From positions 1-20,178 of the forward strand of contig CAZJPG010000020.1 in the NCBI GenBank assembly GCA_964547855.1: DNA of 20,178 nucleotides, given 5' to 3'. Below the pieces are notes generated by a model. That model searched no databases. It had not been told where the DNA came from and saw nothing but the letters and a program-made list of their open reading frames with translations. A program made the translations under genes and the position numbers. This DNA is from JBAZHE01 sp964547855 (GTDB lineage Bacteria; Patescibacteriota; Patescibacteriia; Patescibacteriales; WJLG01). The first letter of the stretch is position 1; each line of letters opens with the position of its first letter. Positions 1 to 7,234 of the stretch are shown piece after piece.

Positions 1-54
1 GCTCACATTGTAGGAGCGAGTGGAGAAAGTGTCAAAATTGCGGGGTACCTGCCA
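1..54. repeat. Left copy of 54-bp terminal inverted repeat
   Basis: Bases 1-54 are the exact reverse complement of 20124-20177; the match stops at base 55. Read outward from the window it begins TGGCAGGTACCCC, and a 5'-TG tip is common at insertion-sequence ends. It carries an in-frame stop (11-13) in the Rhs frame, and Rhs-like coding starts just after it, so it appears to interrupt the Rhs gene. Inference: a multicopy element end at which the assembly stopped. Confidence 0.85.
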
Positions 55-316
55 GTACCAGTCGGGGAATCATGGGCGGTTTACTTCTCAAGACCCGATG
101 GTAAAAAATATGGCTGGTAATTTGAGCCAATACGGCAAGAAATTATCCAATATTTTGGTTGATCCGCAAGAGTTAAATAGCTACAGTTATGTAACCAATA
201 ACCCTCTGAGATATTTTGATCCGTTTGGTCTTTCAGGAGAGATGACGATATACCCAGAGGCTACTGGAATAGATTTTTCCAAAGAAATTATTGACGGTCA
301 CTCCTGGATTACTTAG
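53..316 (+). pseudogene. Rhs-repeat core fragment, truncated at both ends
   Basis: The translation contains the hallmark Rhs-associated core: GRFTSQDP, a variable stretch, LVDPQELNSYSYVTNNP and LRYFDPFGL. Known Rhs proteins are very large wall or secreted polymorphic toxins whose variable C-terminal tip follows this DPxGL boundary. Here only about 88 residues remain. The 5' part is replaced by the terminal repeat. The frame closes about 20 residues after the core (GHSWIT, then stop), exactly where the inverted repeat of the RAYT element begins. No toxin tip is visible. The GTG at 20 that would open the frame lies inside the repeat and is not a credible start. Most likely a dead gene cut by two insertions. 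Confidence 0.8.
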
Positions 317-335
317 TTTTGGGGTCAGGTCTTGT
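313..335. repeat. Left inverted end of RAYT element (REP-like)
   Basis: The segment carrying GGGGTCAGGTCTTGT is the inverted counterpart of ACAAGACCTGACCC at 1269-1288 and 1293-1315. Over 23 bases the 313-335 and 1293-1315 copies differ at only two positions. The pair brackets the transposase gene, as expected of the recognition sequences of a RAYT. Confidence 0.75.
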
Positions 336-398
336 ATCTTGAATTTAATCCTGATATGATTTAAGTATAAAATAATTGATTAGTTAGATTTAAGTCTC

Positions 399-1259
399 AT
401 GTCCAGGCCATTACGAATCCAATATCCAGGTGCCATGTATCACATTACCTCCAGGGGCAATGGCGGAAACAGGATTTTCCAAGACGACGGTGATTATTTG
501 TTGTTTTTGGAAGAGTTGAAAAAGGTTATGGAGGACTATAACTGGATTTCATATGCCTATTGTTTGATGCCCAATCATTACCATTTGTTCATAAAAACAG
601 TTGACCCCAATCTATCGATAGGGATGAGGCAGTTGAATGGTGATTATACCCAAAAATATAATATTCGCCATAAACAATTTGGGCATATATTCCAAGGCAG
701 ATTTAAATCAATTTTGGTTGAAGATGCTGGCTACCAAGGCGTGCTAGTCAGGTATATTACTCTTAATCCTGTTAAGGCTAAATTGGTTAGATCTCCAATG
801 GATTGGCCGTGGTCTAGCCATAAGGAAATAATGGGACTTAAAAAAGAAAGCGGTTGCGTCCATGTAGACGAGACGCTTTCTTTTTTTCATGACAATAAAG
901 CTCTGGCTAAAAAAGAATACAATGGCTATCTTCATGAGAAGATAGATGATAAAGAAGTTTGGAATGACTTGCGCTCGGGATTAATACTCGGGTCATTGCA
1001 GTTTGCCAGGGAAGTGGTTGAAAGATATGGCAATAAAGAATCAAGGGAAAACGTAAAAAAAGAGCGTTTTGCTGGTCGGCCAGCCCTGAAAGAAATTTTT
1101 AAAGGTAAAAAAGAAATAGTAGATAGAAATTATCTAATCCATGAATCATTCAAGAAATATGGATATACCCAAACTGAAATAGGAGAGTATTTGAATTTAC
1201 ATTATTCAACTGTAAGTAGAATAGTGGAAAAATTATCAAATAATAAAAATGAAAAGTAA
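399..1259 (+). CDS. REP-associated tyrosine transposase (RAYT, Y1/HUH family)
   Basis: A 286-residue single-strand DNA transposase of the Y1_Tnp/RAYT class. The N-terminus MSRPLRIQYPGAMYHITSRG is diagnostic. The HUH metal-binding motif is HYH at residues 60-62 (CLMPNHYHLFI), and the probable nucleophile is Y119 in LVRYITLNPVKA. After residue about 220 comes a DnaA-like helix-turn-helix tail (YTQTEIGEYLNLHYSTVSRI), common in longer RAYTs. Members cleave at hairpin REP sequences, and REP-like inverted repeats flank this gene. The frame is intact and the motifs are present, so it may be active. A TATAAA box at 366-371 lies 28 bases upstream; no Shine-Dalgarno is evident. Confidence 0.93.
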   Translation: MSRPLRIQYPGAMYHITSRGNGGNRIFQDDGDYLLFLEELKKVMEDYNWISYAYCLMPNHYHLFIKTVDPNLSIGMRQLNGDYTQKYNIRHKQFGHIFQGRFKSILVEDAGYQGVLVRYITLNPVKAKLVRSPMDWPWSSHKEIMGLKKESGCVHVDETLSFFHDNKALAKKEYNGYLHEKIDDKEVWNDLRSGLILGSLQFAREVVERYGNKESRENVKKERFAGRPALKEIFKGKKEIVDRNYLIHESFKKYGYTQTEIGEYLNLHYSTVSRIVEKLSNNKNEK

Positions 1260-1268
1260 ATTCAAAAA

Positions 1269-1315
1269 ACAAGACCTGACCCTAATACAAAAACAAGACC
1301 TGACCCTAATACTAA
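1269..1315. repeat. Tandem right-end repeats of RAYT element, 24-bp period
   Basis: Two direct copies of ACAAGACCTGACCCTAATAC start at 1269 and 1293, 24 bases apart. Both are inverted relative to the left end at 313-335. A duplicated right end is unusual and suggests alternative cleavage sites or a slippage event. Confidence 0.8.
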
Positions 1316-1328
1316 AGTAATACTAAAG
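1307..1328. repeat. 11-bp tandem duplication beside the RAYT right end
   Basis: TAATACTAAAG occurs twice head to tail at 1307-1317 and 1318-1328. The first copy overlaps the outer edge of the second right-end repeat. It could mark the junction between element and host DNA. Confidence 0.7.
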
Positions 1329-1345
1329 TTTGCAAGATATTCAAA

Positions 1346-1382
1346 TAAAAAAAGTTCCGTCCGGTAAAGGCGGAATTTTTTT
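1346..1382. terminator. Bidirectional terminator between RAYT and methyltransferase
   Basis: The hairpin TTCCG...CGGAA (1355-1359 with 1371-1375, extended inward by a CC/GG pair) has an A-run on its left (1347-1353) and a T-run on its right (1376-1382). It can end transcription from both convergent genes. Confidence 0.75.
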
Positions 1383-1411
1383 AAAGTTTTAGGCTAATAG
1401 TTGAGTGAATT

Positions 1412-2182
1412 CTATTTAGAGAGAAAATAGATGTTGCTTGTCCAAGTCACAACTATGTTGTCTTGCTCGGTTTTTATTATTTTGAGGCCAAGCGGGGTGG
1501 TGATTTTTTTGACTTCATCCGGGGTCATTCCATGGATGTCCATGTGCATTTTTTTATTCTTTTTAGTTCTGTAGGCATCTAATACAAAAAAAGGCACTAA
1601 GTTTTTAATGATATTTTTGATTCTTTCGAAAAAATCATTTTTTCCATCAAGGCGAGTCCCTGCCACCTGAAAGACTAGTATGCCCCCATTGTTCAATATT
1701 CTGGAAAATTCTTCTATGTATTTTACGGCACACTTTCTCTTCATGTGTTGCAATGTTATGTTGGAATATATCAAGTCGAAATAGTCGTTCGGAAAAATGC
1801 CTAAGTCATTTTTTTCGTTGGCATGATAATGTACGTTAGGCGCTGCGCTGTGTTTATTGGCCAAATCTATCATTACTTTTGAAACGTCTACCCCGTGGAC
1901 ATCTTCAAAAAGTCCGGACAGCGGCTGTGTTAATCGGCCTATGCCGCAACCAAAATCGAGTGCTCTTCCGTTTTTTAGTTCCGGCTTCAGTTCTTTTATC
2001 TTCTGCATCAGATTATTAATCTCTTTCCTTCCAGTCTCTTTGAATTCTTCTAAATTCCACTTATTTCCTCTTTTTTCTTCGATTCCTAGAATTGACCAAA
2101 GGGGGTCATTTTCGGCAAACTGGTTCCATTTGTTCTTTAATGCTCCAAAGTAAAAAACAGGCAAACTCTTATTTTGTTTCAT
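1412..2182 (-). CDS. Class I SAM-dependent methyltransferase
   Basis: A 256-residue soluble methyltransferase. Motif I is DFGCGIGRL at residues 76-84, followed by the adenosine-binding acidic residue D99 in GVDVS. The next conserved block is YFDLIYSNITLQHM, and a strand-rich C-terminus completes the Rossmann fold. The N-terminal part (WNQFAENDPLWSIL...KWNLEEFKETG) is typical of a methyltransferase group often found near surface-polysaccharide genes. The substrate cannot be read from the sequence. The gene is convergent with the RAYT and divergent from the giant surface protein. A good promoter precedes it (2229-2257). Its AT-rich composition matches the first two thirds of the neighbouring giant gene. 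Confidence 0.88.
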   Translation of the reverse strand: MKQNKSLPVFYFGALKNKWNQFAENDPLWSILGIEEKRGNKWNLEEFKETGRKEINNLMQKIKELKPELKNGRALDFGCGIGRLTQPLSGLFEDVHGVDVSKVMIDLANKHSAAPNVHYHANEKNDLGIFPNDYFDLIYSNITLQHMKRKCAVKYIEEFSRILNNGGILVFQVAGTRLDGKNDFFERIKNIIKNLVPFFVLDAYRTKKNKKMHMDIHGMTPDEVKKITTPLGLKIIKTEQDNIVVTWTSNIYFLSK

Positions 2183-2228
2183 AGATTAGACAAAACTAAA
2201 GGCATTATTTTAAAATTAGCCTAGATTA

Positions 2229-2257
2229 ATTATAGGGCATTATTTTGTGAATGTAAA
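2229..2257 (-). promoter_or_regulatory. Sigma70-type promoter for the methyltransferase
   Basis: On the minus strand, TTTACA (2257-2252) is followed after 17 bases by a perfect TATAAT (2234-2229), 47 bases upstream of the ATG. Confidence 0.65.
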
Positions 2258-2335
2258 TGTGGAAGTTTACTATCTTGTCTTTGATCGTTTAAAATTCAAA
2301 TAGACTTTTTTATAAATAATGGTTAATATTGAAAT

Positions 2336-5300
2336 ATGATTAATTTATATAAAAATATGAAAAAAGCATTTTGCAATTTAAGGTTTTTTGCTGGCGTTTT
2401 TTTTATTTCATTTTTCGTGCCAACCTTTATGGTTGGTTTTTTGTTGTTCTCAAGACCAACTATGACATTGGCGTCGGAATATGATGAGTTGGTTCTTCAT
2501 ATGGACGAGGTTCGTGATGCTGTGTTAGTAGATTCTTCCGGCAAAGGTAATAATTTTCTATGGTACTACGATTCTTATAGCGGTGGAAGCCAATACCCAA
2601 TTCGTTGTCAAGGAAAATTCGATGTTGGTTTGAAGTTTGATGGTAGCGGAGTGTGGGCAGGTGGCGTGTTGGCAAGTCCAATTTCAATCGCTAATGGATT
2701 TTCTGGAGGGTTTTGGTTGAAAACGTCTGTAGAATCCAATGATTCAAAGGATGCTTTTTGGTTTTCATCCAATTCTTACGGGAGCGATCCCGGTAATGGA
2801 ATTGTAATTTCTTTGATTTCAGGCAAGATGCAGCTTACAAGCAGAAACGGAAATGACTGGGTTAATATTTCCTCCGACACTGCAGTGAATGACGATGCTT
2901 GGCATTTTATATCCTTTTCTTATTCCAATGGCTCTGATGAGTTGACCTTGTATGTTGATGGGAAAGAGCAGAAGAGTGCAATTAGACCGATCGATTTAAC
3001 CGTTATTAATCGAGCTGTGCTGTCTCAAAGATTTTTGCCATGGGCAGATGTTTCTCATGATTTTAATGGGTCAATGGATGATGTTTGGCTCCGATCAAGT
3101 CCAGCTTCTTCTGAAGAGATGAGTGCTATTTATTTTTCCGGCCAGCCATATGAGTCGGAGATAGTTACTCCGTCATCGACTGAATTAATGCTCCAATCAT
3201 ATTATCGTTTTGACGAAAGTGGGGTGGATGAAGTTGTGAGTGGTCGCGACCTTGCGTGGGGCTATAACGTTTATGGCGGTGGAGAGGCAAATCCTCGTTA
3301 TGTTTCAGGAAGATTCTCTTCGGCGGTCAATTTTAAGAAGGTTGATGATGTTTTTGATCAGCCACGGACGAATTTGATGGATTATTCGAGCGGACTGAGT
3401 ATTGGGTCTTGGGTCAGGGCTACCGATTCAAGTGATCCAGGGGCGCGTTTGGTTTGGTTTGGTTGGGAAATAGGAAGATATGAAATTCCAGCATCCCACA
3501 TTGGCATAGAGGAAAATCGTGGTTTTGCGAGAGTTGTGGCTGAAAGTGATGGACATTGGTTTTATGTAGACTCAATCAATCCTATTAATGATGGGCAGTG
3601 GCATTATATAGTTGGCGTTTTTGACCCACGATCATACAGTCATTCGATGAAATTATTTGTGGATGGAGTTTTTCAGGGCGAGTCATTTTTTATTTCACCA
3701 AAAACACCACCAGAGATGGTTAGAATTGGTTATCGAGAAAATTATTATTGTGGTTCTGTTTGTAATTTTTCCGGCGATATTGACGACATGTTCTTCGTCT
3801 CAGGTGTTATGAGCGATGATGAGGTGTTGAGAATGTATTCTGCTGATAAGCCATATGGTGAAATCGGTCAAAGTGAAAAAATTAAGGTCGCAGTTGTTTT
3901 GGCTGAGACCAAGGACATTAAGCATTTGTCGACACCAATTACCGCTCAGCCGTGCAAATTAATCCCCGAAAAAACCTATCAGAATGGCCACGACAAAGAG
4001 TATTACGAAGACCTTCTTTATTGCGTTAAGGATTATCATTGTGAGAATTCCTTTGGAAAGATGAACGAGCAGGGGGAGTGCGTGGGAGGTTTGGTGGATT
4101 TGGAGTTCGATATTTATGATAATGAAGACGAGTGGTATCAAGTTGATAAAAATGAGGAAGAATATGTCGGCAATAGTGGTCTTAGGGAGTTTTTAAATAA
4201 TGTGTTTTCTGTAGTAACGTTTACAGATTTAAGGGGTGAAAGAGCGCATGATGTGCTTTTTGCTGTTCATTCTGGTTATTCATCTCAGGTTGATAAAGAA
4301 AAAACTTTAAAGACAGCCGTCACTAGGCAAAAAGAGGTGGTGATCGCAGAGAATGACGGGATATATTTTTGGGTACACGAGATATCCCATGTCTTGGGGG
4401 ATTTATTGATTGCCGAGCCAAACAAAACTTTTTTACCGGATTTGTATGGCAGAGAAGGAAATGTCGATGGTTGGGATGTTATGGGTAAAGCGGATTTATA
4501 TACTAACTTTAACAATCCACCGTTATTATCTTCTTATTTAAAAGAATTTTTAGGGTGGAATGGTTACGAAGTTTGTGCTAAGTCGGATTATGGAACTTAC
4601 TGGATAGACTCCTTGGAACAATACGATAGACAAAGTAAAATTTTTAGATATAACTTAGAGGATAGTAAGAATGAAAACGTCTCCAAATATTATATTTTTG
4701 AGGCCAGAAATAAATCCCTTGGCAATTGGGATTCGGCATTGCCAAATGATAAGGCGTTGTTGTTGTACTATGTAGATGAAAAAGGAACTGAAAAGTATGG
4801 ATATGACGAAAAAGGTGCCCCTTTTAGTTACGATAGGCACATGGGTATTCCTGGAAATGGAGATATTATAGAGGGAGCGATTAATAATGGTGTTTTTAAG
4901 CCTGGTACTGATCATGAATTTTTAGATTTTGAAAATTTATTAAGGATAGGAGTAGGCAATGACAGGTTTTACGATGGCAAATATCAAATCGAAGCTCGGA
5001 TAGAAGATTTTAATCCTAATTTCGTACAAACTGCTTATTATGGTGTAATTTTTAATACCGATAACACCCTAAGGTCTTTGCTAAAAAAATCATTGGAATT
5101 TTTCGATGCCGACAATAAAATCGATGGTGATTATAGTTATATCTTTGGAGAGAATGGCTTGCTAAAGGATTCAAAAAAGATAATTATCGCGCTGAGAGTG
5201 GGGTATTTTGTTGGAGCCTTAATATCTATTATTACGATCTTTATTTTCGCCATTATTTATTTTAAGCTTCAAAAGAAAAAAAAGCCTAATTGGTTTTTTA

Positions 5301-6790
5301 GAGTAAGCATATTGATTCCAGTGACAATTTTTTCTTTACTGGCTTTGAATATGATTTTATTGTTGTCGATTTCCTTTGGTGTTAGGAGCGATAATGAAAT
5401 GAAAAAGTATCCTAATATGCTAAATTTTATTTTTAGAGCACCGTCGTTAGATAATGTTTTAGAGCCAGATCTGGATCTTCATCTTTATTGCGATGACGGA
5501 CGCCATGTGGGGGTTAATTATGAAACAGGTGAATACGAAATTGACATACCAGAAGCAGAAACAATTGGCGATGGTCAAGGTTCGAGGGAGTGGATATTTA
5601 TCCCAGAAGAGTACAGAAATCAGTGTCATTTCGTGGTCTCTTCTTATGATGATAAAAAGTTTTTAGAGGCTAACCCTGACGTGGCCGGGGAATTAGGCGG
5701 TGATGTTGATGAAAAATATAAAATATATGCTCGTCGTATAGATCCGAATTCTGGTATATATACTTCTGAGGAATTGACTGGTGAAATTGCTCCTGGGGTA
5801 ATGATTGAACATAAAGTATCTGGTAGTGATAATATTGAGATATTTAACGCAGAAGCGTTTGATATGAGCAATCCGACCACAACCATTTCTGTCTCCGGCC
5901 AGCTCGGAGGCAGCGGATATTATGTGTCTCCGGTCGAGATCGAATTGTCCGGCAATGATGGTCTTGACGGTTCCGGCATCCTCAAAACCGAATATAGTCT
6001 GGATGGCGGCGAGACTTGGCTAGAATATGCCAACAAGATCGTTTTGTTCATCGACGGAGTGTATGCTCTTACATATCGCTCTGTGGATAAGGCTGGGAAC
6101 AAGGAGGAGATGAAAGAGGTGATGATCAAAATAGACCAGACCGCTCCGGACATAACGATGATCATGCCCCAAGACGGACAGGAAGTGGGTCATGATGCCA
6201 AATTGAATGTCGAGTATCTGGCCGATGATTCCGTATCTGGGCTCCAAGACGGTTCGGAAGTCATATATTTCGACGGCCAGACGATCGATTCGAATGAAAT
6301 CGACCTGTTCAAGGAGCCAATCGGCCAGCACAAGGTCAAGGTCGCTGTTCGTGACCAGGCCGGAAACTTGGCCGAAAAGGAAGTTTCATTCGAAATCATT
6401 ACGACCATCGCTGGAACCATTTCCGACATAACCCGCGCCAATTCGGAGGGGTATCTGAATCAGAAGGCCAAGGACGCTTTGGTCGCTGACCTGAATGACA
6501 TACAACGATATCTGGACAAGAACGCCGAAAGGGAGGAGAAGAGGCAGGACGTCGAAGACGGCATCATGGCAAATTGCGTCGCCAAAAAAGGCCAGGCCTG
6601 GTGCGACGAGAAACTTGGCGACGTCTTCGAAAAGATCGACTATCATCTGACCGTTGTCCAGAAGAAATTATTACTGGTTAAATACAAGCTAATCCTCAAA
6701 AAATTGGAACTTTATGAGAAATTAGGCTGGATGACAGAGGTTGGGGGTGGTGTGTTAAGTGGTGATATCGAGTATTTGATGAATTTTTAG
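2336..6790 (+). CDS. Giant surface protein: two LamG domains, M6-like metalloprotease, membrane hairpin, Ig-like repeats
   Basis: 1484 residues. A hydrophobic N-terminal segment (about 17-40) is a signal or anchor. Two LamG/concanavalin-type lectin domains follow (about 50-280 and 285-508), each with the DDxWHF(I)/GQWHYI, LYVDG/LFVDG and GSMDD/GDIDD signatures. A Cys-containing linker leads to an M6/immune-inhibitor-A-like peptidase: HEISHVLG (H681, E682, H685), GWDVMG (712-717) and KEFLGW. Two membrane helices (about 951-977 and 987-1016) flank QKKKK, so both large parts should lie outside the cell. Residues about 1180-1360 are OmpL47-like Ig repeats (TEYSLDGGETW, RSVDKAGN). A helical C-terminus (about 1365-1484) resembles FIMAH-type tails. 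The start is uncertain: M1 or M8, with no clear Shine-Dalgarno. A role in polysaccharide or host-cell adhesion plus proteolysis is inferred. Base composition rises sharply near 5870. Confidence 0.88.
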   Translation: MINLYKNMKKAFCNLRFFAGVFFISFFVPTFMVGFLLFSRPTMTLASEYDELVLHMDEVRDAVLVDSSGKGNNFLWYYDSYSGGSQYPIRCQGKFDVGLKFDGSGVWAGGVLASPISIANGFSGGFWLKTSVESNDSKDAFWFSSNSYGSDPGNGIVISLISGKMQLTSRNGNDWVNISSDTAVNDDAWHFISFSYSNGSDELTLYVDGKEQKSAIRPIDLTVINRAVLSQRFLPWADVSHDFNGSMDDVWLRSSPASSEEMSAIYFSGQPYESEIVTPSSTELMLQSYYRFDESGVDEVVSGRDLAWGYNVYGGGEANPRYVSGRFSSAVNFKKVDDVFDQPRTNLMDYSSGLSIGSWVRATDSSDPGARLVWFGWEIGRYEIPASHIGIEENRGFARVVAESDGHWFYVDSINPINDGQWHYIVGVFDPRSYSHSMKLFVDGVFQGESFFISPKTPPEMVRIGYRENYYCGSVCNFSGDIDDMFFVSGVMSDDEVLRMYSADKPYGEIGQSEKIKVAVVLAETKDIKHLSTPITAQPCKLIPEKTYQNGHDKEYYEDLLYCVKDYHCENSFGKMNEQGECVGGLVDLEFDIYDNEDEWYQVDKNEEEYVGNSGLREFLNNVFSVVTFTDLRGERAHDVLFAVHSGYSSQVDKEKTLKTAVTRQKEVVIAENDGIYFWVHEISHVLGDLLIAEPNKTFLPDLYGREGNVDGWDVMGKADLYTNFNNPPLLSSYLKEFLGWNGYEVCAKSDYGTYWIDSLEQYDRQSKIFRYNLEDSKNENVSKYYIFEARNKSLGNWDSALPNDKALLLYYVDEKGTEKYGYDEKGAPFSYDRHMGIPGNGDIIEGAINNGVFKPGTDHEFLDFENLLRIGVGNDRFYDGKYQIEARIEDFNPNFVQTAYYGVIFNTDNTLRSLLKKSLEFFDADNKIDGDYSYIFGENGLLKDSKKIIIALRVGYFVGALISIITIFIFAIIYFKLQKKKKPNWFFRVSILIPVTIFSLLALNMILLLSISFGVRSDNEMKKYPNMLNFIFRAPSLDNVLEPDLDLHLYCDDGRHVGVNYETGEYEIDIPEAETIGDGQGSREWIFIPEEYRNQCHFVVSSYDDKKFLEANPDVAGELGGDVDEKYKIYARRIDPNSGIYTSEELTGEIAPGVMIEHKVSGSDNIEIFNAEAFDMSNPTTTISVSGQLGGSGYYVSPVEIELSGNDGLDGSGILKTEYSLDGGETWLEYANKIVLFIDGVYALTYRSVDKAGNKEEMKEVMIKIDQTAPDITMIMPQDGQEVGHDAKLNVEYLADDSVSGLQDGSEVIYFDGQTIDSNEIDLFKEPIGQHKVKVAVRDQAGNLAEKEVSFEIITTIAGTISDITRANSEGYLNQKAKDALVADLNDIQRYLDKNAEREEKRQDVEDGIMANCVAKKGQAWCDEKLGDVFEKIDYHLTVVQKKLLLVKYKLILKKLELYEKLGWMTEVGGGVLSGDIEYLMNF
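5865..6660 (+). other. GC-richer segment inside the giant surface gene
   Basis: From about 5865 codons switch from AT-rich (TTT, TTA, GAT, AAA runs) to C/G-ending (CAG, CTC, ATC, GTC, GGC, CCG). They return to AT-rich near 6660. The segment coincides with the Ig-like repeats and most of the C-terminal helical domain. Boundaries were judged by eye. Confidence 0.65.
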
Positions 6791-6830
6791 ATCGCTCGAT
6801 TGTATTCATTGAAGTTGTAGTTATTTCTGA

Positions 6831-6890
6831 CAACACAGTCTCCAGTCAAGGGAGAGACAGTTGATTTTAGTTGTTTTTTTAGTTATGCTA
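6831..6890 (+). terminator. Possible terminator after the giant surface gene
   Basis: An imperfect stem (CAAC with GTTG, GTCTC with GAGAC; 6831-6863) is followed by a T-run at 6883-6890. The 19-base gap between stem and T-run makes it weak. Confidence 0.35.
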
Positions 6891-6916
6891 ATGATATCTA
6901 ATAATTAAAATATTTT

Positions 6917-7036
6917 ATGGCTAAAAGATTAAGCGCCTTCGGTAGAAAACCAGCTTCTAAATCTCATAAGACCGCAAAGCGTTTGGCGATCAAGAAGGAG
7001 ATGTTGGCAAAAAAGGCGGCTAAAAAGAAGAAATAA
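6917..7036 (+). CDS. 39-residue Lys-rich basic peptide
   Basis: A short ORF, MAKRLSAFGRKPASKSHKTA followed by KRLAIKKEMLAKKAAKKKK, with about 16 lysines or arginines per 39 residues. I do not recognise a family. The composition (Ala/Lys-rich tail, no acidic patch, no membrane segment) fits an RNA- or DNA-binding peptide such as a small ribosome- or nucleoid-associated protein, but that is inference. Support for a real gene: it starts with ATG, fills the only sizeable gap between two larger genes, and is followed at once by a strong hairpin terminator that would otherwise have no purpose. No obvious Shine-Dalgarno precedes it. Confidence 0.6.
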   Translation: MAKRLSAFGRKPASKSHKTAKRLAIKKEMLAKKAAKKKK

Positions 7037-7046
7037 TCTCTCCATT

Positions 7047-7078
7047 AAAAACTTCCCTCGGAAAAGAGAAGTTTTTTT
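7047..7078 (+). terminator. Rho-independent terminator of the small basic peptide gene
   Basis: The stem AAAAACTTC (7047-7055) pairs with GAAGTTTTT (7068-7076), followed by further Ts. It lies 10 bases after the stop codon. Confidence 0.75.
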
Positions 7079-7109
7079 GTTGCTTCGATTTTAGAGATAT
7101 TTTGCCTCG

Positions 7110-7146
7110 CCACAGTTCCCTGCTATGGGACTGTGGTTTTATTTTT
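7110..7146 (+). terminator. Second, tandem hairpin terminator
   Basis: CCACAGTTCCC (7110-7120) pairs with GGGACTGTGG (7127-7136) with one bulged base. TTTTATTTTT follows. It has no gene of its own on the plus strand, so it acts as a backup or shields the hydrogenase operon from read-through. Confidence 0.65.
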
Positions 7147-7177
7147 CGTTTAACTGATAAACAATCTCTTCATGAGG

Positions 7178-7206
7178 TTGGTTGTTTTCTGTTTTTGTTG
7201 TAAAAT
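7178..7206 (+). promoter_or_regulatory. Candidate promoter of the hydrogenase operon
   Basis: TTGGTT (7178-7183), a 17-base spacer and TAAAAT (7201-7206) lie 28 bases before the hydA ATG, directly after the tandem terminators. A weak Shine-Dalgarno-like TAAGG (7214-7218) is too far from the ATG to be convincing. Confidence 0.5.
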
Positions 7207-7234
7207 ATTAATCTAAGGTAATCACTTCATAAGC

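Larger units (their letters stand above)
313..1315 (+). mobile_element. RAYT/IS200-like element bracketed by REP-like inverted repeats
   Basis: The unit is the left inverted end (313-335), one transposase gene (399-1259) and two tandem right-end copies (1269-1288 and 1293-1315). Rhs coding ends at the left boundary, so the element sits in, or at the end of, an Rhs gene. The outer limits are inferred from the repeats. No target duplication is expected for Y1-type transposition. Confidence 0.65.

Noticed and set aside
20..52. GTG-initiated N-terminus of the Rhs reading frame
   Set aside because: These codons lie inside the terminal repeat and lack Rhs homology. A stop at 11-13 precedes them in frame.
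1329..1411. Continuation of the Rhs frame after the RAYT element
   Set aside because: No frame after 1328 gives recognisable Rhs or toxin sequence before the terminator.
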